Notes: generated from the letters alone by a model not told the origin. A DNA stretch of 64,000 nucleotides from Cladorhizidae sp. MBARI D1340-BT2 (GCA_028752905.1 JAQNBH010000017.1:38463929-38527928); one strand, 5' to 3'. Shown: positions 29,701 to 41,129, counted from the first letter of the stretch. Translations and numbers: made by a program.

Positions 29701-32700
29701 GTTTCCTCATAAGCTTACTAGTTATCAGCACAGACCTTCAACAAAGCCAGGTAACTAACTAGTTATGATCTGTGTATATACTTTAGTAATACATATGATA
29801 AAGACTATGATTTTTTATGTATTAAAAAAAAAAAATTATGGTCATACCACTCGATAGCCAAGAGGCTAGTATATATGAAGAGTAAAAATAGTAAACTAAT
29901 AAAATGAAGGAATATATTATAGTTAAGTAGTTAAAAGTCTAAGTGATGATAAGGTGGGTTGAATATAGTGCTTAAATTAATTAGTTTCTTTAATGTAATT
30001 GGGTATAGAGAGTTCCAGAGCCTAGTATAAGGCAAGTTCTGGGGATTAGCTACTGGGGTGGAAGGATCGGAGTTTGTAGCAGGGAGTTGGTTGGCATGGT
30101 GGGAGTGTAGAAGGAAAAACTATGTTACTGTGAATAAAAAAGATAAGTTTGGCATTATGGCGGCGAGAGGATAGAGATGGAAGATGAAGCTTAGTGAGAA
30201 GAGAAGTGTAGTCCGAGGACCATTGTTTACTACTTAATTTAATTCAAAAATATTGTATTCTCTCAAGACGAGAAGAAAGATGATTGAGGATCCCACGTAA
30301 AAGAACAGTACTCCAGATGGGGACGGATAAGAGAAGTGTAGAGGCGAAGAGTATAAGTGTCTGAATAGCAGTAGAAATGAGGTAGAGAAGGCCAAGTAAT
30401 TTACAGGCCTTGGAAGTGTAAAAAATGTGTTTGTTCCAGGATAGAGATGAAGAAAAGAGGATTCCCAGGTACTTGAACTCAGTCAACTGAATTGGAGAAC
30501 CAGAGATACACAGAGGTGGCAGAGACTTTAGTAAGTTTATAAGAAATAAGCTGACTTCATTAGATTAAGTGCGAGAGATTGGTAAGCAGAGATACAGTTT
30601 AGATCAATCTGAAAGAGAGAGAAAAATCAGAATGAGAATTGATGGGGCGAAAAAGAAGGATTTCATCAGCGTAGAGAATAAGCTTAGATGAGACAGACAA
30701 AGGCACGTTACACACTCCATTGATATAAATTATAAAGAGGAGAGGACCTATTATAGATCCCTGAGGGTCACCAGAAGATACAGGGACAGGTGAGGAGGTG
30801 GTACCTGTGATGATCACTTGTTGCGAACATGCTGAAAGATAAGAAGTGAAGCCAGTTAGTGAGGTAAGGAGGGAAGTGCAGGAAGGAAATAAGATCAATT
30901 AATAGTTTGTGAGGAACAGAATCAAAAGCCTTTTTGAGATCTAGAAAACGAGTACCAACCAGTTTGAAGAATAGAATAAAAGGACTGATTGGCCAAGAGA
31001 AGGGCTGAATAAGTGGACCGATGGAGAAAACCAAATTGAGAAGAAGAGATAATATTGTGTTCAATACAGAATTTGTAAAGGAGAGAGTGAACATGTTTTT
31101 CAAGCAGCTTACTATCAAGAGTAAGGAAATGGGCCGGTAGTTAGAGGAATTGTCAAGATTAGATTAACATTTAGGGATAGGAACAATGAAGGAATTTTTC
31201 CAATCAACTGGAAGACGTCCTTGAGACTATAAGTTAAAGATATATGTAAGGCAAACAATTATGGAGATTCAAGCATTCTAGAGGAGATCAAATCAGGGCC
31301 AGAGGCTGTGGAAGAAGGTAAACGAGAAATCAGGCCAATATCATCAGATTCAGTACAGAGAGAGTCAGGAGGACAGGATGGTTGGAAAGTCTGGAAAGGA
31401 AGAGGATAGGATAGAATTGGAGGATAGTATGAATTCAGAGAAAAACTTATTAAGTATTTCAGCCTTAACTCGGCTATATAGAGGAGAACATGTTACCATT
31501 GGATAGAAGAGTAGGTAGAGGAAATGGTCTTTTTCTTGTGGAATGAACAAAATTGTTTTTTTTTGCAAGGTGAGGATGAGAGGGACTGGAAGAAGATGCA
31601 TTAATAGTAGACGAAATGATGTTTCTAAGTGAGCGATATGCCAGATAAAGAGCACGTGATTTTTAGCATGTAAGAAAAGATTGTGATGTTTTTATATTTG
31701 TTGTTGAAGGCTATTATCAATCTAAGGGTGGCAAGAAGAGAGCGAGAAACATTTAGAGGAGACACACAAGCTGATGACTTCTGAAAATGTAGCTTCTGAA
31801 GAAAGGAGTTGATCCCAGGGAAAGGAGGAAAGTAGGTAGCTAGGCAGCTCTGTGAAGATACCAGATATTACGCTTGGTACACTTTCTAATAGGGAAGGGA
31901 GAAGGGCCAACTTTGTTGAACGTCGCTGCTGCTAATATTGTCACCAACTGTTCACTTTCCCCCCAAAACATGCAGCAGCTGCTGAATCAGCTCAAACACG
32001 AGTGTGTTAATTGTATTCATAACATTTTACCAATTTTGGGGTACTAATGGTCACTGCAATGCAAGTTTGGAGTTTTTCGATAGCAAAATTATAAGGAACG
32101 GGCTTCTTGTTTGTGTGTGGGTGTTGGGTCACTGTTTTGGGGCGAGGGGAGCCAGTTTACTTTTGAAAGGATTTGAGGCACGCTCAATTATTTTGAGCTA
32201 AATTTGGCAGAACCACCATTTAGAAGCTGCCAAAGTAAGATTTTAGCGAGATTGTACTTTTTGTATGAATTTTTAGCATCCAACATTTTGAAATAGTGCA
32301 GTGATGCCCCTGCACTTCTTGATTTAATTATATATACACACACACAGATATATAACACATACATACACACATTATTAAACTGTATATATATTTGAATGCA
32401 TGAAGTAAAAACGCAATATTAGGCACATAACCCCTAATACACATGTTTTGATGCCATTATTGTAGTTGAGTCATTATTGTAGTTCAGTGTTCCAATTGTA
32501 TTCTCTCAAAATTTCATAGCAAAAAGTCAAATGGTTCACAAATTATGAACGTCAGTGTGCATGTACATAGCTATATCAGTATTCTATGGTTTTATGATTT
32601 CCAGCCACAAATCTGATGGTATAAAGTTTCTATATACATGTATATATACATTTGAAGTAAGTTATCCATTTTAGTACAAGATAAAGCTTTCGTTAGACCA

Positions 32701-35700
32701 AGATTCTTGTATGACTTGTCCAAGCCAGGAATAGCTACTTCAGAAGCCATGTGTCCAGGTAAGAGCTTTAAAGATATCACTAATGTTTCCAGTGTAGCAA
32801 AGTTCACGAGCTTTCATAGCTGCATCACCTGTGACAGGATGACGAACAGTAACAAAGTCATGTAGACTCTTGATTCCTGGCATCTTCGTGTACTTCTCAG
32901 CGAGTAAGGTCTCCAGTCAAAAACCAGCTCTCCATTATCAATAATAAAATCTGAATACTGACCAGCAATATCACCTAATTGTCTTGTGTTAAATACATCA
33001 CTGCGGTGATAAATATTAGCAACCTGTGAGAAAAGCTGATCCACTGAAAACTTGGTATGCCCTGCTAGCATGAAGCTAACTCGGAAAGAAATTATGTGTT
33101 GCTCCATGCAAAAGGTCATAGTGTATATAGCAGTTTTTGTTAGTATATACTTGGGGCATTATCCATGTATAGATGAACCCGCTTGATCGAAGGAGGAAGT
33201 GACTGCAAATAATGATAAAGGCAAGACAAAGAATGATCTGTGTTTTTAGGACCCCAACGTTCATCAAATATGTAAATTGTTGATTTGTTTGTTGCATGGT
33301 TCACTATTCCCAAAATATCATGGCTAAGCTTTTGCAAATAGTAGGTACTACCAGATTGAGGTGAGAGACCCCACGACGGAACAAGGTTCGACATCTTGTA
33401 ATCCATAGCAAGTACCATTCTTCTTCAAATTCTCAATCTCCTGAAGTGTAAGGGGTTGATTTGACTGCAATTCTTCAATCTGTATCCATTCATCTCTGTA
33501 CCCTTTAATCATTTTCTGATATATAGTCCTTGTCAGACTTGGCAGCATTATCTTTATGCTGTTCAAGGGTGGATCGGAGCTTATTGACTTCAAAGACTCA
33601 ACTACCTCTGCTACGGTAGATCCTGCATGCTGAATACGATTAGCTCTTGCTTGGTTAGCATGAATACTCTCCTGCAATATTGCACACCTATACACAACAG
33701 CTGGAAATCTAAATTTGAAGTACACAACCCTATTTAATGTGTGATACTGACTGACCTGTCACAATAATCCAACTTGTGTGGGCAAATAGCAACTTTAGGA
33801 CGATAGAGTTTCATTCAGTCTGATACTGATCCATTACTGCAACACTCCTCGCCTGTTTCACTCTGAATTCTATCAAACTCCCCAACAACAGAACGCCTTA
33901 AACGCTCCTCATAATTTTTAACGCTCTTTTTAGGGGTTTGAATAGTTGAAAAGGTTGAGAGAAAATAGTGAGTGGGGCCAAACGAATCTGCTTGTCTTCC
34001 ATTAGGCTGAATATTGGTATCTATGAAAGCCAAGAATTGCTCTCTCAGGCCCATTTTTGAGGAGTTGGAAACCCTTCTACAATTTCCATGCTGCTGATGA
34101 GGGTAACGATCACTGAATCATCTAATGACCTCCACCATAAATGATTGCTCAATACCACTAGGCATAATAACAAAATGGCCAAGCCTTTTTCCTTCAACAT
34201 CTACTTTGGTCATATTTACAATAGGATTGCTGGGACAGGGTACGTTTAACAGATCGCTGACGAGCTAATCTTCTCTCAGATATTTGGAAGGTCTTGCATA
34301 CACATTTTGCAGAACAGATAAGTTCCCCATAGGATCAAAAATGTTATTCAGGAGCCATTCATTTTGAAACTTTACATCTCTATGCTCTTCTCGATCAGGA
34401 CTCATGAGCTGAAGCTTCTTCAATTTTGTCCCTTGATGAATTAATTAAGCCTTTAAAAATACCTTCATAGCGAGAAAGGATTGGGAAACACTTCTCACAC
34501 ACTCCTCGAGCTCCACTAGTTCCTTCCCTCTCTGGTAATGGAGCAGCAGTTGTGTGGCAGTAAGGATACCTGTCAAGATAATTTTTCCTCTTACTTCTCC
34601 TCATATCAGCTCCAGTTGTTACCCTTTCTTTAGGCATAGCTATGAACTCAGCGAACTGCTATGACTCAACAAGCAGCTGCCATGTGCTATGGTGCTATAT
34701 TAAGGAATTACATCTTCAATCATTGCAGCAACTCGTAATTAGCCATCCTTTTTGACAGCATCTAGCTATACAATACTACTATAACAGGTGGTATATTGAG
34801 GAATTACATCATCAATCATTGCAGTAACTTATCCTTTTTGACAAAATCTATACAATACTACTATATATAACAGGTGGTATATTGAGGAATTACATCATCA
34901 ATCATTGCAGTAACTTATCCTTTTTGACAGCATCTAGCTATACAGTACTACATGTACTATATATAACAGGTGGTATATTGAGGAATTACATCATCAATCA
35001 TTGCAGCAACACATTTTTGAGGTGATTATATATCTTTTGATATAATAATGATGGGTGTGTTGGACCTAGAATATCCATGCTATATACATGCCATAAACTT
35101 TAAGATCTTGTTTCTTGGAATCGAAAATTTGCGTTTTTACTTGGTACCGCTATATATATACGTGATTTTTTTTAAAAATTTAAACAAAACAACAATCCAA
35201 GCTATAAATTATGTGATATTATTAATGATATCTACAAGATGTTGGAAGCTGTCTATACCTTAGCACCTGTAATCTACCCTTTTGTTCATTCTGTATACTC
35301 TTCACCATCCTCCTTGTTCTGGGGTGACAAGTCCTTGCAATCAGCAGAAGGGGTGCAGCAGGCTTGGCCCTCTCCTTTTCTGTCTTTCACTCCATCATAA
35401 CTGTGCTCAGCTGTCATCGGAGTTGTGTGTAACGTTTCTAGATGACATTACTCTGGGGGGCTCAACGGAAGATATAATTCATGATCTAGAGCTCATTAAA
35501 CAAACTGAAAAGATGGGGTTAATTTTGAACAACGACAAGTCTGAGATTATTTGCCATGATGCAGTTTCGAGAGGAACCATTCTTATGCTCTCTACCATGA
35601 GCTCATGTGGTTGATCCCTCTGATGCCGGTTCTCCGCTGGGTAGTGTGGAGTCTATCTCAACTGTTCTCAGGGAGAAAATCAATGCCCTTGAGGTCATGG

Positions 35701-37458
35701 GGGACAGACTCAGGTTCGTTTCTGCTCAGGATGCCTTAATACACCCTCAGGACTTCTCCATGCTTTCTCTCTCCTGCCCTGATAGATTATGATGATAGTC
35801 TCCAGTCAATTGTGAGTGGTATCACTAACATTAATTTCACTGAAGATGTCCGTTCTTGGTTGCAGGCCACTCTCCCTGTTGGTGTAGGGGGTCTTCGAAT
35901 CAGGAGTGCAGTGCAGCTTGCTCCCTCTGCCTTCTTGGCCTCAGCTGCTGCCACTCATGACCTGGTCCAACTTCCAAGCCATCCTGCCACCTCACTTGTT
36001 TTCACTCCCTGTCCCTTTTGTTGATAATGCATGGTCTATGGGTCATGGCACTCCCCCACCATCGGGTCTTGCGGCGTGCTTCCAGATATCCTGGGATATG
36101 TGCAGTGTGTCAAAGTCCGTGGAATCTTTGTTGCACAATGCACCTGACGATTTAGCTCGAGCCCGGCTTTTGGCCATTTCAAAGAAAGAATCCGGTGCAT
36201 GGCTAAATGCCCTCCCTATCTCGTCCCTGGGTTTGAGGATGGATGATGATACCATCAGGGTTGCCGTGGGTCTCTGCTTGGGCTCCAGTTTGTGTCACCC
36301 CCATAACTGCCAGCACTGTGGGAACAGAAGTGGATCGCCTTGCTACGCACAGTCTTAGCTGCAAGAGAAGTGATGGACGTTTCTACCGTCATACCGCCAT
36401 GAACGACATCATCTTCCGGGCATTGTCATCTGCCGGTGCCCCTTCCAGGTTGGAACCGTCGGGTCTCTTTCGTTCTAACGGGAAAAGACCTGATGGGGTC
36501 ACCATGGTGCCATGGAAGAATGGCAAGCAACTGGTATGGGATGCAACCTGTCCAGATATGTTTTCCCAGTCGTATCAGGTGCAGCATTGAGTGATCCTGG
36601 AGCTGTGGCTGCTATGGCCGAGGAGAAAAAAGTGGCGAAGTATGCCAGCCTAGATCCTTGCCACTTTTTTGTGCCTGTGGCCATCGAGTCATTGGGGGTC
36701 ATCGGGAACAGGTCGATGGCTTTCCTGAAGGAGCTCAGCCTCAGGATAAGGCAAAGAACTGGGGAGGTGAATGCCCGTGCTCACCTCCTTCAGCGTCTCT
36801 CAGTGGCAGTCCAGCGGGGGGATGCCTTGTCTGTTTTGGGGTCGGTCGGGAGTTGAACGTTTAGCTTTTTAGTTATTTATTTATGTATTTATTGTCAATT
36901 AGTTATTATTTTGGTACTATTTTGGTATTTTTGTAGCCCTAGCCCTAGCCCGAATTGATTATTATATAACTATAATAGCATGTGTTTAATGAACTTGGTA
37001 TGTTATGTTTGCTCTTTATTATTACTATTATTATTACCATTATTAATCCGGATTACAATAAATTATCAATAACAAAACAACAATTATCATTTAGAGGGAA
37101 ATGGTCCTCTGACTCATCTCTCTCCCCAAGTTTTCCATTGTGTATGCAGTATTGGCCATTGCTAATTAAAAAAATTCAATTTTATGACGCTGCATGTATT
37201 GTATTTCAGTATAATTATGTTAATGTTCTCTATATCATGCCATATTCAAACCTGCAGGCAGAATCCTTTGACTCGATTGAAAGCTTAGTGATGAGTGATT
37301 TTTTCAAAGATTTCCCAGCTACCAAGGATTTCCCTGCAAGTGCCCTGTTCAAAGAATTACACCATCTTGCAATTTTGTACTCTGATCACCTGAACAGGCC
37401 AAATATTCAACCTATTCAGAACACAGGGTCTAAATCTTTGGAGAATGTGTGTGGTTAG
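26754..37458 (+). CDS. Gene C: short paralogue of gene B (about 198 aa if exons join as proposed)
   Basis: Exons: 26754-26829, 26893-27068, 27133-27196, 27290-27325, 27395-27438 and terminal 37258-37458. They correspond to B exons 1, 5, 6, 7, 8 and 11 with the same phases; four of the first five have the same length class as their B partners or differ by whole codons. Exon 1 encodes a TM/signal anchor (MILVVIILAVLFVIALSAVF). Exon 2 encodes KIVQENEHEV...YDKLSGVLEEAYFL. The last exon encodes AESFDSIESLVMSDFF...KELHHLAILYSDHL with a four-residue in-frame deletion in the conserved LATKDF region and a longer C-terminus. B exons 2-4 (408 nt, in phase) and 9-10 (303 nt, in phase) have no counterpart that I can find. 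Only a 63-bp intron separates C exons 1 and 2, so the first cassette is truly absent. The last join crosses about 9.8 kb filled with transposon relics and is inferred from phase and homology. Confidence 0.6.
27860..28560. repeat. Pair of related dispersed repeats in gene C intron
   Basis: A block with CACTCCCTA, TATCTCAGCT, CTTCTTA and TTTCGGCTG/TTTGGCTGT followed by AGCTCCAAAAA/AGCTCTAAAAA occurs at about 27865-28080 and again at about 28335-28560. A second phrase, CCATTAAAAAACTGTGAAAT, recurs at 28090 and 29457. The second copy contains an internal 29-bp tandem duplication near 28370-28430. The type is unknown. Confidence 0.5.
28570..29920. other. Gene C intron, no gene recognised
   Basis: AT-rich DNA with short G-rich patches (GATTGGGGGGAGTGGA duplicated near 29140-29165). 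Exons matching B exons 9 or 10 were sought here and not found. Confidence 0.45.
29930..31930 (-). pseudogene. Non-LTR retrotransposon (LINE) reverse transcriptase, 5'-truncated and decayed
   Basis: Read on -, conserved RT blocks appear in changing frames: LDLKKAFDSVPHKLLIDL (about 30940), PQGSIIGPLLFIIYING (about 30750) and KLILYADEILLF (about 30690), where the YADD box has become YADE. Downstream are TEFKYLGILFSSSLSWNKHI (about 30480) and a LSSRRHNAKLIFF-like C-terminal phrase (about 30180). The arrangement fits a CR1/L2/Jockey-type element. Several frameshifts and stops, and no recognisable endonuclease domain, show it is dead. It lies antisense in the large gene C intron. Confidence 0.75.
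32590..34640 (-). pseudogene. Decayed transposase-like gene of the DUF7869 type
   Basis: Reading down the - strand: an N-terminal basic segment (MPKERVTTGADMRRSKRKNY, 34637), a Cys-rich ERRLARQRSVKRT region (about 34270, with a frameshift), a helical middle (33725-33350) with LSPQSGSTYYLQKLSHDILG (about 33350), then LYMDNAP and YTNKN (about 33160). A SFMLAGHTKFSVDQLF block (about 33065) is followed by YHRSDVFNTRQL. The MDN...TNKN...AGHTKF pattern resembles what I recall of DUF7869 proteins, which are common in invertebrate repeats and probably DDE-type. Frames change repeatedly. The family call is from memory and not certain. Confidence 0.5.
34690..35015. repeat. Approximately 85-95-bp tandem repeat, four copies
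   Basis: GGTATATTGAGGAATTACAT and CATCAATCATTGCAG recur at about 34700, 34790, 34880 and 34970, with CCTTTTTGACAGCATCTAGC between them. Confidence 0.75.
35280..36856 (+). pseudogene. Non-LTR retrotransposon relic with RT, zinc finger and restriction-like endonuclease blocks
   Basis: In shifting + frames: SAEGVQQ then LGPLLFCLSLHH (about 35340-35390, with a small deletion at the junction), VTFLDDITLGGS (RT catalytic DD, about 35440) and LILNNDKSEIICHD. Near the end are HNCQHCG...LATHSLSCKRSDGRF (Cys/His cluster, about 36300-36380), RPDGVTMVPWKNGKQLVWD (about 36485, a PD...WD pattern of restriction-like endonucleases) and FFVPVAIESLGVIGNRS (about 36665). Domain order fits an RLE-type (R2-superclade-like) element. 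Multiple frameshifts and a missing 5' end mark it as dead. The clade is an inference. Confidence 0.6.
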
Positions 37459-37512
37459 AGTTTGGAGGTCATGAGATTTTGATGCTTACTTGTTATAAGG
37501 TCTTCCTAATGT

Positions 37513-37518
37513 CATTAA
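37513..37518 (+). terminator. Possible polyadenylation signal of gene C
   Basis: ATTAAA about 55 nt after the gene C stop, directly followed by an A-run. It is a common variant signal but not strong evidence alone. Confidence 0.35.
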
Positions 37519-38004
37519 AAAAAAAAACTACTATAAATTATCAAGCATAAATGTTTTAAACAACCAAGCTGCAATGAAAGCAAACAAATCGTGATTGTAC
37601 TTGTGGTAGCATGCAATAATGCATTATTATATAATTAGCTATGTAGGAAAAGGCAAAATCTTCTGACAGTTAGTGCCAGCTACTCGACAGGGAGCAAACA
37701 AATACTACATTGTAGGCAAGATTTTTGCCTGCCCTGGGTCGGATCCTGGATTTTTATAAGGGGGTGACTTATTAGTGCCTGTTCATCTCATAATCCTTAC
37801 TCTTGCATGGTAAACTCTCGTAGGTCTCTAGGTACCATTAGCTGTAGCTGATGGTGCTCTGACTCTAGCCGAGCCGTAGCCGTTGGAACAGAAGGGCCTC
37901 CTTGGCTCTGGGGCTGCATAGGTCTAGTTGCTTAGTGAAATGGCAGTGAAGGTATGATATGGTCATGAGAAATTTGGACCTTCAAAGATTCTTTGAGTTT
38001 CTCA

Positions 38005-38085
38005 AATTGACATAATAACATTACAATAACCTTCTCAATAATCAACTTGAAATTGTATGTTTCGACTTGATGCTCTATCAAGGAA
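38005..38085. mobile_element. Foldback MITE-like element, partial copy 3
   Basis: ACATTACAATAACCTTCTCA and ATAATCAACTTGAAATTGTA match the reverse complement of the right flank and arm of copy 1. The loop and far arm are mostly missing. Confidence 0.5.
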
Positions 38086-38089
38086 TAAT

Positions 38090-39360
38090 GGTTTGTTTAT
38101 GGGGATAGTGTAATCCTTGCCCTGAACCTGGGAAGTTTTGATAAGGTTCAAGGATCTGGATGATACACAAAATATTTGCATGTCATGATTAATATCTTTT
38201 CCCCTCTTTTGTCAATATTAATCCAGAGTTTGCTACAAAAGCATCCGTTTTAGTCATTCTGTTGCCCCAGTATGTCATGCAAAAGCACTCAAATCTCTGG
38301 AAGTTGCCTTCAATACCCATGAAGAGCTGGGACTTGCCTAACAATGTTCGCATTTGGTGAGGGTCAGTGCAACCATTTTGTCTTCATCCAAATAAATACT
38401 TGCTCAGACCAACTGCTAATGATGATGCTGAGATTTCATCAGACAGTGGTCTTCTAGATATATTCCCCTGACATAGCCGTCTGAAGAAACAGCACAGGAG
38501 AAGAGGGGAAAGACAGAGGGGAAAAAGACAAGGCCATGTTCCGTATATCACTAACACAAGAATTGTCAAGCAAAAGCAAAATATCCTAGCCTACATTATC
38601 ATGATGACATCAGCATTTCCAAACTACATTCCCCTATGCCATAACTCTAGCCCTAACCATACCCTAGCTGATGGTTAAATCCAGTTCTGTAGGTATTTTA
38701 TTGCATGTGTTGGGGAAAGGTTCTTCAAGATAGAGCGTGTGAACGAACCACAGCATATGTGATAAAACATCCTTCAAGTAGTAAGGTGTGGTCAAGAATT
38801 ATCAAAATGCTGAAGAAGTTCAAGGCTACTTATATAGCAAGATTTTGTAAACAAGTGTTGGATTACCCGTCAGGCATTATCCTGATTCTAGGACCAATTC
38901 GAGTGTGTCGAGTCCCCGAGTAACGCATGCTGTGAATCATTTCACTTCTTTTCCCAGAGGAGGGTCGTAATAGCATTCATTGCTAGGGCTTGTGTATAAG
39001 GTATTTTAAATGACCCATGCCCACATTTGTCTGATTTGGAGCAACTTCTTGGCTGAACCTCCCTCTCCCTGCACCTGACTAACCCCTTATACATTTGGCT
39101 AACCTGCTAGTCTTCATAGATCATGTGCATCGGACCTACTTGCCAACAAGGAAAACCAAAAGGGACAAATATGTCTTCGTCATCAGCACTTGGAATGTCA
39201 TTATAACATTATAAGCAGTGACATATCTAGAAGATAGCTAATAATCTTCACATGAGCCTCTTCATGGCAATAGACACTGTCTCAACTGCAGCTCAACTGC
39301 AGATGAGGGTGGGTCGTGTTGGTATTGCACATGCTTAATGAATCAGCTCTTCCGTTTTCC
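38090..39360. other. Intergenic, no gene recognised
   Basis: A short CCCTAA/CCCTAG-rich phrase occurs at about 38645-38670. Open frames here are short and without context. Confidence 0.45.
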
Positions 39361-39363
39361 TGT

Positions 39364-39752
39364 GACATCTTAGGGAGGTTGTATTGTATTCCTGTTCTAA
39401 GCATATTCCCAGGACATCTTAGGGAGGTTGTATTGTATTCCTGTTCCAAGCATACTCCCAGGACATCTTAGGGAGGTTGTATTGTATTCCTGTTCTAAGC
39501 ATACTCCCAGGACATCTTAGGGAAGTTGTGTTGAATTCCTGTTCTAAGCATACTCCCAGGACATCTTAGGGAGGTTGTATTGTATTCCTGTTCTAAGCAT
39601 ACTCCCACGACATCTTAGGGAGGTTGTATTGTATTCCTGTTCTAAGCATACTCCCAAGACACCTTAGGGAGGTTGTATTGTATTCCTGTTTAAGCATACT
39701 CCCAGGACATCTTAGGGAGGTTGTATTGAATTCCTGTTCTAAGCATACTCCG
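39364..39752. repeat. 49-bp minisatellite
   Basis: About eight copies of a 49-bp unit containing GACATCTTAGGGAGGTTGTA and CCTGTTCTAAGCATACTCCC. Spacing of 49 bp is seen at 39364, 39413, 39462 and 39511. Confidence 0.9.
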
Positions 39753-40180
39753 GTGTTCTCCCCTTGGCCCATCTTTCCAGTCTGATGGATTGCTTATCAT
39801 ACCAATCCAGTGTGATGTAGGGGTCATGAGAGTGATCAACTGGATTTCTGGGCCACCAAGTTTGATAGATGGCTTCATTTCCAACTAGACTTGCATCTAC
39901 CAGACCAATAGATGCTGTGATGAAGACATCCAATCTGTGAATTAGGTTTGCCTTTCTCTCCATTTTCTTTGTGCATATCTCCATAATCATCACAGTAGTA
40001 CAGAGGGAATGGGAGACAGCTAGTACCGATAGTTGTATGTGTTTGCTGTGAAATATTACACAAGCAAGTGGAGAATTTTTCAAAGTCACACACACTGGGA
40101 ACCTCTACACTTTTCTTAATTGTTGACACTTCTTTCTTTATCGAAGTTCTGTAATGAGCTAAGCTGCTGTCACATGACAT
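39735..40180 (-). other. Possible coding remnant, unassigned
   Basis: Two overlapping - frames have protein-like composition. One carries CNISQQTHTTIG and LYYCDDYGDMHKEN; the other carries HRLDVFITASIGLVDASL then NEAIYQTWWPRNPVDHSHD. The second looks like a continuation of the first after a +1 shift, so this may be a decayed gene or transposon fragment. I do not recognise it. It runs into the 49-bp repeat. Confidence 0.25.
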
Positions 40181-40486
40181 ACAGTGAGGGCATTGCCAGC
40201 ATTCACTTCATCGCATACTCTTCATTCATTGCTGATGTTGGGGTGTAGTCGTGTAATTCAAAACGATGTCTCCTCAGTTGATATCTGCAGCATGGTTTTA
40301 TTTGATTTTCTCCTTCTTCACGGTCCATCTGCTGGTGGCTCCATTGTAGAGCTTATATCGATATTCACATTCATGAATAAACACAATTAATGGCTTTCCT
40401 TAAAGTGACCTAATACTCCCCCTGTAATTTGATACCAAATACAGAATACTATAAAATACATTAGCCATAACCACGTAGGAAGGGGG

Positions 40487-41125
40487 GAATGGGCCAGGGG
40501 TTATTATCATGGAAGGGGGGAAATGGGTTAGGGGTTATTATCATGGAGGAAGGGAGGGAAATGGGTCAGGGGTTATTATCATGAAGGAAGGGGGGAAATG
40601 GGTCAGGGGTTATTATCATGGAGGAAGGGGGGAAATGGGTCAGGGGTTATTATCATGGAGGGGGAAATGGGTCAGGGGTTATTATCATGGAGGGGAAAAT
40701 GGGTCGGGGGTTATTATCATGGAGGAAGGGGGGAAATGGGTCAGGGGTTATTATCATGGAGGGGGAAATGGGTCAGGGGTTATTATCATAGGAAGGGGTG
40801 AAATGGGTTAGGGGTTATTATCATGGAGGAAGGGAGGGAAATGGGTCAGGGGTTATTATCATGGAGGGGGAAATGGGTCAGGGGTTATTATCATGGAGGA
40901 AGGGGGGAAATGGGTCAGGGGTTATTATCATGGAGGAAGGGGGGAAATGGGTCAGGGGTTATTATCATGGAAGGGGGAAATGGGTCGGGGGTTATTATCA
41001 TGGAGGAAGGGGGGAAATGGGTCAGGGGTTATTATCATGGAGGAAGGGGGGAAATGGGTCAGGGGTTATTGTCATGGAGGAAGGGGGGAAATAGGTCAGG
41101 GGTTATTATCATGGAAGAAGGGGGT
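40487..41125. repeat. G-rich minisatellite with quadruplex-like units
   Basis: About 18 units of 28-37 bp, each with GGAGG, GGGGGG, GGG and GGGG runs (for example GGAGGAAGGGGGGAAATGGG) followed by TCAGGGGTTATTATCATGG. Units differ mainly by presence of the AAGGGG segment. The open + frames (GQGLLSW, SGVIIMEEGG) are artefacts. Confidence 0.9.
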
Positions 41126-41129
41126 GCAG

